NCBI GenBank assembly: GCA_003978075.1
Contig: QOAM01000074.1
Location: 1-18,653 of the forward strand
Origin: Thermodesulfatator sp.
Lineage (GTDB): Bacteria > Desulfobacterota > Thermodesulfobacteria > Thermodesulfobacteriales > Thermodesulfobacteriaceae
Reading direction: 5' to 3'
Length of the DNA stretch: 18,653 nucleotides
The notes below the pieces were generated by a model that was not told the origin of the DNA, did no database searches, and saw only the letters and a list, made by a program, of their open reading frames with translations. Of the stretch, positions 13,601 to 18,653 are shown one piece after another (position 1 is the first letter of the stretch; every line of letters begins with the position of its first letter). Position numbers and translations under genes: made by a program.

Positions 13601-14849
13601 GACCGCCGATCTCAAAGATGGTGTCCACCTCGGGGTCCAAGGCTAGGGCCCCCTGGGCCTGGGCCGTGATCTCGTTACGGATGACATCTGCCCCTACAAA
13701 GTCCCCCACCAGATAGCGCCCCGAGCCTGTGGTCCCCACTCCCAGGACCTCCACCCCTCTAGGGAGTTTTTTACCCAAGGCGAGCAGGGCCTCCTTTACG
13801 CTTTCCAGAGGTTTTCCGTGGTGCAGGAGATAGACCTTGGCCACCAGGGCTCCGGACTCGTCCAGGGCCACGATCTTGGTGCTCACGGAACCCACATCCA
13901 GGCCGAGATAGACCCTTTGGGGATGAGCCACCGCTTCCTGGGCGGGCAGGTAAACCGAACGCATAGGGAGGAGTTTGGGCAGTCGTTGGGGAGCGGGGCG
14001 CCTTTTTTGAAGATAGGCGTGCAAGACCTCGGCTCCCCGGTAAGGAGAGGTCGCTCGGCCGTCGAGTCCGTAAAGGGCTGCTCCAATAGCCCCCATGACC
14101 CCGTGGTGTTCGGGGATGATCAGCTCTTTTTCCTTCAGACCAAAGACCTCTCTGATAGCCCGGCGCACTCCCAGATTGGCTGCCACTCCACCTTGAAAGA
14201 CCACCGGGGGCTCTACACGACGCCCTTTGGCCAAGTTGCTCTTGAGGTTGCGCACAATGGCGAAGCAGAGTCCGGCAATGATCTCATGGTCTGGAACCGC
14301 GGCTTGCTGGAGATGAATCATGTCTGACTTGGCGAACACCGTGCAACGCCCAGCAATGCGGGGGATATTCTCTGCTTTGAGGGCCAGGCGGCTAAATTCC
14401 TCAATGGAATACCCCAATCGGGCCGCCTGTTGTTCTAAGAAGGCCCCAGTGCCGGCGGCACAAAGGGTGTTCAGGGCAAAGTCCGCGATACGAAAATTCC
14501 CCCCTTCGTGTCTGATAAAGACCAACTTGGAATCCTCGCCCCCGATGTCGATGATGGTCCGGGCCTCAGGGTGGAAGTGTTCCACGGCCCGGGCGTGGGC
14601 CATAACCTCGTTGACAAAGGCCACGCCCAAGACCTGAGAGATAAATTTACCGGCGGTCCCGGTACAGGTAATTCCGGAAAGTTCGGTTCCAAAAAGGCTC
14701 TCCACCTCCGAAAGGAGCCTTTTGGCAGTTTCTACCGGCTGTCCGTGGGTCTTCTGGTAAGCCTTGTGGACCAGTTTGCGATCTTGGTCCAGCACGGCCA
14801 CCTTGGCCGTACCGGAACCCACATCCAGCCCCACATAATACCTGCCCAT
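10695..14849 (-). CDS. Giant fused archerase: two activase ATPase domains plus dehydratase-like C-terminal half
   Basis: The 1384-residue cytoplasmic protein belongs to the BadF/BadG/BcrA/HgdC activase group, in which ATP hydrolysis drives low-potential electron transfer. Domain 1 (about 1-265) has GLDVGSGTAK (7-16), DIGGEDSK (101-108) and cysteines C130 (CAAGTG) and C169 (RCTVF). Domain 2 (about 312-570) repeats them: GLDVGSVSTK (316-325), EIGGQDSK (413-420), C438 and C477. The 39-residue cysteine spacing equals that of the HgdC dimer, which shares one 4Fe-4S cluster, so this chain carries both halves. A middle DUF2229-like part (about 585-800) starts with CxxCxxxC (594, 597, 601). The rest resembles HgdA/B-type dehydratase or double-cubane proteins, with cysteines at 922, 1038, 1072, 1328 and 1355. 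GAGGGGGGAGT precedes the ATG. No separate partner or substrate gene is adjacent. Substrate unknown. Confidence 0.9.
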   Translation of the reverse strand: MGRYYVGLDVGSGTAKVAVLDQDRKLVHKAYQKTHGQPVETAKRLLSEVESLFGTELSGITCTGTAGKFISQVLGVAFVNEVMAHARAVEHFHPEARTIIDIGGEDSKLVFIRHEGGNFRIADFALNTLCAAGTGAFLEQQAARLGYSIEEFSRLALKAENIPRIAGRCTVFAKSDMIHLQQAAVPDHEIIAGLCFAIVRNLKSNLAKGRRVEPPVVFQGGVAANLGVRRAIREVFGLKEKELIIPEHHGVMGAIGAALYGLDGRATSPYRGAEVLHAYLQKRRPAPQRLPKLLPMRSVYLPAQEAVAHPQRVYLGLDVGSVSTKIVALDESGALVAKVYLLHHGKPLESVKEALLALGKKLPRGVEVLGVGTTGSGRYLVGDFVGADVIRNEITAQAQGALALDPEVDTIFEIGGQDSKYIRLEKGTVVDFTMNKACAAGTGSFLEEQAVRLQVPIEKFGEMALKSQAPLKMGERCTVFMQSDLLHYQQQGLPKEDLIAGLCYAIVYNYLNKVVEDRRIGRKIFFQGATAFNRGMVAAFEKVLGKPLTVPPHHEVTGAIGVARLAMAERTWEQSRFRGFDLSGVRYTISSFECQGCPNRCEIHRVSVEGRPPYFYGGRCERYEAEHRKPPKSLPNPVEERTRKLLSYVQDREESARGEIGLPLCLPFWERLPFFATLFQELGFRVVLSSLTGKSLIKEGCEVVAAETCFPVKLAHGHVLDLLKRGIKRIFLPQITDLPSDHPRLAGGKVCPYVQGLPWAIHASINFEEFGARVLSPVLHLGTGGSLLREEFRELARELGVSWSEMKRALAAAEAAQEDFQRWLKIRGQRLLSALSPEEVALVIVGRPYNALDPGANLAIHNKIRHLGVLALPVDMLPLERVRELEGLEGMYWRYGQRILLAAHFCREHPQLFPVFITNFSCGPDSFIEHFFEELLGGKPYLQIEIDEHSADAGVVTRIEAFLDSIRGKVRAYPKPERPRRPRIRPGDGRILYIPYMADHARVLAAAFRACGVEAQVLPEPDEEALQLGRRYTSGRECYPTVLTTGDMLKLLWNGADPNKVAFFMPSGSGPCRFGQYNRLHRKILDELGFTQVPIYSPTQDVKLYEDLGMIGGDFTRLTWKALICMDLLDKLLREIRPYEINPGETERIYWEAVERLERAVESREDLVEVMQEIREHFAAIPVRERGSKPVVGIVGEIYVRSNRFANENLVRVLEELGAEVWTPTIAEWFYYINYTSKRWAKRYRLFKNLLKLLIESRVQVGDEYRFVSLVRDLLRTAEEPTVEEILALARRYMNDEFEGEAILSVGKSLDYLRHGVNGIVNVIPFTCMPGTVAGMLLKRVRETEGYVPVLTVPCDGQRSLGTRMRIEAFMYQVREHFEERRKT

Positions 14850-15223
14850 ACTCCCCCCTCAAAGAATCCGTGAGGGAAAAGCCCTCCCCTTTTTCATCGG
14901 ATCCGCCTCTGCGGGATCTTTTTAAAGGGTAATTTTAAAAACCCCCTCCGGCAAGAAGAAACCTTAAAGGGTCACCCCGGTAAATTTCCAAGAACGAGAC
15001 TTTAAAGAACCGGAAAATTCATAAAACTCCCTGGGAGAGGATGGAACAGTTGGAATAGGAAACTTTTAACCGGGTATGGTGGTACAATCATGTCGGGCTG
15101 AGGGGGTCCTTTGGGGTATGATCTTTCCCGTGGAGTAACGATAAAGGTACTACGAGGGTCTCCGGAAGGTTGTCTGGCTCATAGAAAGAGGCCTCCGGAA
15201 AATGGGGCGGTTTAAGGGGGATT
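14850..15223. other. Non-coding region between glgA and the activase gene
   Basis: This 374-base gap separates two same-strand genes. I see no credible gene, tRNA or known riboswitch. The half next to the activase gene is AT-rich, with TTAAAGGGT twice (14922-14930 and 14964-14972), a related CTTTAAAG palindrome (15000-15007) and TTTTAAAA (14933-14940). It should hold the activase promoter, but no convincing -35/-10 pair stands out. The half next to glgA carries CTCCGGAA twice (15160-15167 and 15193-15200). No intrinsic terminator for glgA was found. Confidence 0.6.
14900..14923 (+). terminator. Terminator-like hairpin facing plus strand, in the activase leader
   Basis: GATCCGC (14900-14906), a CTCT loop and GCGGGATC (14911-14918) form a 7-bp stem with one bulged G, followed on the plus strand by TTTTT (14919-14923). 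No plus-strand gene ends here. It could stop antisense transcription emerging from the activase gene, or act as a leader structure of the minus-strand message. Confidence 0.4.
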
Positions 15224-16639
15224 TCAGCAAGTTTTTTTCCTCTTTAAAAGCTGGCGGTAGAGGCGGAGATAGGCCTTGGCCGAGCGCTCCCAAGAGAAGT
15301 CGAGCCGCATGACCCGCTGACGAAGCTTCTGGAAGTGCTTGGGGTGGGTATTGTAAAGTTCGGCGGCTCGTTTAACCCCGCAAAGGAGGTCCTCCCGGAT
15401 GGGATCCGGAAAGAGGAAGCCATAACCTCCGGGGTAGGAGACGTCCACCAGGGTGTCGGCCAGACCCCCGGTGCGCCGGGCCACCACCAGGGTGCCGTAA
15501 CGCATGGCGATGAGCTGAGTAATACCACAAGGCTCAAAGACCGAGGGCACCAGGATGTAATCCGCCGCAGCGTAAACCTTGTGGGACCAGGCCTCATCGA
15601 AAACAATCTGGGCAAACATGTTAGGATAGCGCCGGTCAAGGCGGTAAAACCGGGGGCCGTATTCTCCCTCCCCTAGGAAGATGAAAAAGGCGTTCAAACG
15701 GGAAAGATCAGCCAGGGCGGAAAGGATAATCTCCACCCCCTTTTGGTGGGAAAGACGGTTGATGAAACAGAAAAGGGGCTTTTCTGCAAAGAAGGCCGCC
15801 ACCCCCAGCTCTTCCAGCATGGCCTGCTTGTTGGCCTCCTTTCCAGAAGGATCACGCAGACTGTAATTTTCATAAATGTAGGGATCGGTCTCCGGATTCC
15901 AGAGTTGATAATCGATCCCGTTTAAGATCCCGTAGAGTTTGTGACGGTGCTTGTAAAGAACTCCTTCTAGCCCATAGGCGTATTCGTAGGTGAGAATCTC
16001 CTGGGCGTAGGTGCGGCTCACGGTGGTTACCGCGTCGGAAAAAACGATGGCCCCTTTGAGCAGGTTAATCTTTCCCCAGAATTCTAGGGCTTCCATGTGA
16101 TAAAGGGACCAGGGGAGCTCTAGCCGCACCAGACTTTCCCTCTCGAACATGCCCTGGAAGGCCAGGTTGTGGATGGTGAAAAGCACCGGCTGAGGAAAAC
16201 GGTAGATTTCCTGGTGGAGCACCGGGTAGAGGGCGGTCTGCCAGTCGTTGGCGTGGATGAGGTCCGCAGAAAGGAGGCCCGCCCCTAGGGCCTCAGCCAC
16301 CGCCCAGCAGAAGCCCCCAAAACGTAGATCGTTGTCCGGATAACTCCCCCCCGGCGGACCGTAGATGTAGGGGCGATCGTAAAGCTCGGGCTGCTCGAAG
16401 AAGAAATGGTCGTCCTTGCGAAAGAGGCGAAAAGTATAGAAGCGCCCGTTGAGACGCACCTGAACGCTCCTTTCTAGAGGGACTAGCCCCTCCCGGGGAA
16501 CTTTTTGGTAAAGAGGCATAGCCCGCAAGATTTTTACCCCCAGGGCCTCTAAGGAGCGGGGCAGGGAATAGGCCACATCCGCCAGCCCTCCGGTCTTGGC
16601 ATAAGGGAAGATCTCGCTTGCGAGAAAAAGTACCTGCAT
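15224..16639 (-). CDS. glgA: Glycogen synthase (ADP-glucose type, GT5)
   Basis: GlgA transfers glucose from ADP-glucose (or UDP-glucose in some lineages) to the growing alpha-1,4-glucan in the cytoplasm. The 471-residue protein is the usual length and shows KTGGLADV (Lys15, donor binding), HANDWQT (129-135), NGID (240-243), NRLSHQKG with Arg295 and Lys300, and VFEPCGITQ with Glu369, all catalytic-site elements of GT5 enzymes. AAGGGA lies 8 bases before the ATG at 16639. The gap to the upstream GH57 gene is 62 bases with no terminator, so the genes are probably co-transcribed. glgC and a classical glgB are not in the window. Confidence 0.95.
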   Translation of the reverse strand: MQVLFLASEIFPYAKTGGLADVAYSLPRSLEALGVKILRAMPLYQKVPREGLVPLERSVQVRLNGRFYTFRLFRKDDHFFFEQPELYDRPYIYGPPGGSYPDNDLRFGGFCWAVAEALGAGLLSADLIHANDWQTALYPVLHQEIYRFPQPVLFTIHNLAFQGMFERESLVRLELPWSLYHMEALEFWGKINLLKGAIVFSDAVTTVSRTYAQEILTYEYAYGLEGVLYKHRHKLYGILNGIDYQLWNPETDPYIYENYSLRDPSGKEANKQAMLEELGVAAFFAEKPLFCFINRLSHQKGVEIILSALADLSRLNAFFIFLGEGEYGPRFYRLDRRYPNMFAQIVFDEAWSHKVYAAADYILVPSVFEPCGITQLIAMRYGTLVVARRTGGLADTLVDVSYPGGYGFLFPDPIREDLLCGVKRAAELYNTHPKHFQKLRQRVMRLDFSWERSAKAYLRLYRQLLKRKKTC

Positions 16640-16701
16640 TACGGTTTCCCTTGAGGAAGCTCTTTAAAAATTTTAACCTAACTTTCCGCAGAGAGGACCT
16701 G

Positions 16702-18159
16702 TTACCAGGAATGTTCGAGGGAGGAAGGGGGAGATTCCTTTCCGAGTTCCCGGTAGACCATCCGCAGATTGGCCCGAAAGAGGTAGTCAAAGCGGTCGAG
16801 AAGGGGAAGATTAACTCCCTCCCCATACCACCAAAACCAGTCGCTCCCCTCGGCTCGGAGGAAGTATTCCAAGGCCCTTTGCGGAAAGCCCTCCCGGCGC
16901 AGGAGGACCCCGGCCTGGCCTAGAAGTTCCCAGGCCCGGTTCTTGGCCGGGTGCCCCAGCCACTTGCGGAAATTCCCGAAGACCCAGCTTCCGGCCTTGA
17001 GGCGCGGGAGTTCCTCCTCCGGAAGATCCTCCCGGGAGAGGACCTCCTCCAGGGTCAGGGTCTCGATCCAGGAGCTCTCGGAAAGTCTTTGATAGAGGAG
17101 CTCCCGGAAGGGAAAACCATTTTCCGGGTAATATTCCCAACAATTTTCCCCGTCAAGGAGCACGGTTACCACCGGATTTTTTACGGTCTCGTAGATCTCT
17201 CGCAGACGTCCCAGAAACTCCTCCACCGCGGCCTCTGGGGCCCAGTGCTGGTAGACGAAACCGATGCGGTCACTCAGGAACTGATCCCGGAAGAGGATCA
17301 CCACCTCCCCCAAGCGGAAGCGCCGGTAAAGGCGCAGAGGATCTTTTTCCCCCAGGGCCGCCCAGAGGAGGCTTTCGTCCGTGGCCAGGATCCGGGCCCC
17401 GGCCCGGGAGAGAAGCTCCACCGTGGCTTGGCTTACGGCCCCCTCCGCCGGCCAGACCCCTTGCGGAGCCCTGCCAAAGATCTTTTCGAAGCGGGAGAAG
17501 GCCCGAAGAACCTGAATTTCAGCGGTCTCCGGAAGAGGCTCAAGGGCCGGAAGGGTTATCTCCGGGTCGTTTTCCCGGGCAGAGGAGGGATCAAGAAGCA
17601 CGGGAAGGAGAGGATGGTAATAAGGGGTAAGAGAAACTCCCAGGCGGCCCTCCTCCCAGAGCCGGCGATAGTAGCTTGGGATCTCCGCCACGAAGCGGCG
17701 GGCAGCCTCAAGGAGGGCCGGACCTCCCTCGGCAAAGGCCTGGGAATACCTCTCCCGAAAGGCCTCCCCACACCAGGCCCGCAGATAGGCCTCGCGCTGC
17801 TCCTCCGGGGCACGTTCTTCAAAAAGGGCCGGCTCCCGCCGCCTTAAGGGCTCCGGAAGGAGGTCGAGCAAGGCACTTAAAAAGCCCTTTTCGGCCCCTG
17901 AGAGCCGGGGTTTTTCCAGGATTTCGAGCAGAGGGTCTCGGGCCTCTCCCGCTCCGTAGGCCTCGAGTTGGTCCAGAAGCACCGGGACCAGGTTGAAGTT
18001 GGCCTTAAGGGTCGGAAAACGGAAAAAGTGCCAGGGCATCTCATAGTAATCTTTCAGGGCGTGGAGAAAGGTCCAGGGAAGGAGATAGACCCCGGTCTCA
18101 GGGTCCTCATAAAAGGGCTGATGCATGTGCCACCAAAAGACCAGATAGAGCTTTTCCAA
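16702..18159 (-). CDS. Glycoside hydrolase family 57 amylase/amylopullulanase-type enzyme
   Basis: GH57 enzymes cleave or rearrange alpha-glucans. The 485-residue protein shows the family's conserved regions in order: HMHQP (11-15), GVWPAEGAVS with the predicted nucleophile Glu239, TVLLDGENCWE with the predicted acid/base Asp336, and EGSDWFWWYGE (437-447). No signal peptide is present, so it should act inside the cell on glycogen or maltodextrin. It lies between glgP and glgA, 11 bases after glgP, so it may debranch, disproportionate or branch the storage polymer; the sequence alone does not separate these activities. The start is TTG at 18159, with AAAGGA about 7-8 bases upstream. No ATG fits because the next methionine lies within HMHQP. 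Confidence 0.9.
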   Translation of the reverse strand: MEKLYLVFWWHMHQPFYEDPETGVYLLPWTFLHALKDYYEMPWHFFRFPTLKANFNLVPVLLDQLEAYGAGEARDPLLEILEKPRLSGAEKGFLSALLDLLPEPLRRREPALFEERAPEEQREAYLRAWCGEAFRERYSQAFAEGGPALLEAARRFVAEIPSYYRRLWEEGRLGVSLTPYYHPLLPVLLDPSSARENDPEITLPALEPLPETAEIQVLRAFSRFEKIFGRAPQGVWPAEGAVSQATVELLSRAGARILATDESLLWAALGEKDPLRLYRRFRLGEVVILFRDQFLSDRIGFVYQHWAPEAAVEEFLGRLREIYETVKNPVVTVLLDGENCWEYYPENGFPFRELLYQRLSESSWIETLTLEEVLSREDLPEEELPRLKAGSWVFGNFRKWLGHPAKNRAWELLGQAGVLLRREGFPQRALEYFLRAEGSDWFWWYGEGVNLPLLDRFDYLFRANLRMVYRELGKESPPSSLEHSW

Positions 18160-18170
18160 GGCGAGTTCCT

Positions 18171-18653
18171 TTATACAGGACTGTGGAGTAATTCCCCTGC
18201 TTTAGGTTTCTCCTGCGAGCTCAGAAATTCCTCGTAGGCCTCGTCGATCTTCTGATAAAACCGGGTCACATACTCCTTGAACATGCGCCGGGCACAAAAG
18301 CGCGGGACAATACTCTTCATGGCCTCTTTCATCTTGCGCACCCAGGCCCGGGGGATCCCGGTCTCGTCCCACTGATAATAAAGAGGAACAATCTCCTCCT
18401 CGAGAATACGGTAGAGGGCCTCGGCATCCTGAGGATCGCGGTCTCCCTCCACCGGCTCCCCCCCGAAGGCCCAGCCGTTTTTCCCGTCGTAGCCCTCCAC
18501 CCACCAGCCATCGAGAATGGAAAGGTGAAGGACGCCGTTCAGGGAGGCCTTCATGCCGCTGGTGCCGCAGGCCTCAAGCGGGGGCAAGGGATTGTTCAGC
18601 CAGACATCCACCCCTTTAACCATATAAGAGGCCAACTCCTGATCGTAGTCCTC
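18171..18653 (-). CDS. glgP: Alpha-glucan (glycogen) phosphorylase, C-terminal part only
   Basis: Phosphorylase releases glucose-1-phosphate from alpha-1,4-glucans using pyridoxal phosphate. About 160 C-terminal residues are visible and the frame is open to the window edge at 18653 (the TTG at 18635 is internal). GVDVWLNNPLPPLEACGTSGMK followed by ASLNG and LSILDGWWVEGY is the pyridoxal-phosphate region of the shorter, Thermotoga/archaeal-type phosphorylases, with the cofactor lysine in SGMK. DP-DAEALYRILEEEIVPLYY downstream also fits that type. It heads the visible glgP-GH57-glgA series; 11 bases separate its TAA from the GH57 start. Confidence 0.92.
   Translation of the reverse strand, partial: EDYDQELASYMVKGVDVWLNNPLPPLEACGTSGMKASLNGVLHLSILDGWWVEGYDGKNGWAFGGEPVEGDRDPQDAEALYRILEEEIVPLYYQWDETGIPRAWVRKMKEAMKSIVPRFCARRMFKEYVTRFYQKIDEAYEEFLSSQEKPKAGELLHSPV

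Noticed and set aside
14922..15007. CRISPR-like array from repeated TTAAAG motifs
   Set aside because: Repeats are under 10 bases and imperfect, far short of CRISPR repeats; no cas gene is present.
14850..15223. Riboswitch, small RNA or tRNA in the gap upstream of the activase gene
   Set aside because: No cloverleaf, no known riboswitch core and no paired -35/-10 with terminator on one strand could be assembled.
1..18653. Defence island, prophage or integrated element
   Set aside because: All recognisable genes are metabolic or envelope functions with uniform composition; no integrase, toxin-antitoxin, restriction or phage gene was found.

Overview
This window looks like a stretch of core chromosome from a thermophilic, anaerobic, probably chemolithotrophic bacterium. 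Supporting signs are GC-rich coding DNA, Arg/Glu/Leu-rich proteins, an ADP-forming acyl-CoA synthetase, a periplasmic octahaem cytochrome of the hydroxylamine oxidoreductase type, a giant archerase-type (BadF/HgdC) iron-sulfur ATPase, an ATP synthase c subunit with an N-terminal signal-like segment, and a GH57 plus GlgA plus short-type phosphorylase glycogen module. Thermodesulfobacteria or a related deep-branching lineage fits best; that placement is inference from gene content only. I see no insertion sequence, prophage, CRISPR array, tRNA or rRNA.

Layout. Positions 1-2527 (+): the 3' part of an ADP-forming acyl-CoA synthetase, overlapped by a P-loop/DRTGG protein resembling the regulatory half of phosphotransacetylase. 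Positions 2558-4048 (-): a secreted octahaem cytochrome with a clear sigma70-type promoter. Positions 4239-6043 (+): a membrane methyltransferase of the isoprenylcysteine methyltransferase/PEMT type, start-stop coupled to an AmpG-like MFS transporter. Positions 6048-8233 (-): an L,D-transpeptidase, panC and panD, where the transpeptidase frame runs about 100 bases into panC. Positions 8275-8475 (+): a very small secreted three-cysteine protein with its own promoter, ribosome-binding site and hairpin. Positions 8706-10582 (-): atpZ-atpI-atpB-atpE, the membrane part of a split F-type ATP synthase operon. Positions 10695-14849 (-): a 1384-residue protein with two complete activase domains fused to a dehydratase-like C-terminal half. 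Positions 14850-15223: non-coding, AT-rich in part. Positions 15224-18653 (-): glgP (3' part), a GH57 amylase and glgA.

How the genes fit together. The acyl-CoA synthetase can make ATP from acyl-CoA thioesters, and panC/panD supply pantothenate, the CoA precursor. The ATP synthase membrane genes encode a proton-type rotor by residue inspection (Met instead of Gln and Glu-Ala instead of Glu-Ser/Thr at the ion site). The glycogen genes handle storage polysaccharide. AmpG-like and L,D-transpeptidase genes point to cell-wall turnover, but they lie on opposite strands. The least understood gene is the fused activase/dehydratase-like protein. It carries both iron-sulfur half-sites of a dimeric archerase on one chain, has no recognisable dehydratase partner or substrate genes beside it, and is the best candidate here for undescribed chemistry. 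The small three-cysteine secreted protein is the best candidate for an undescribed family.
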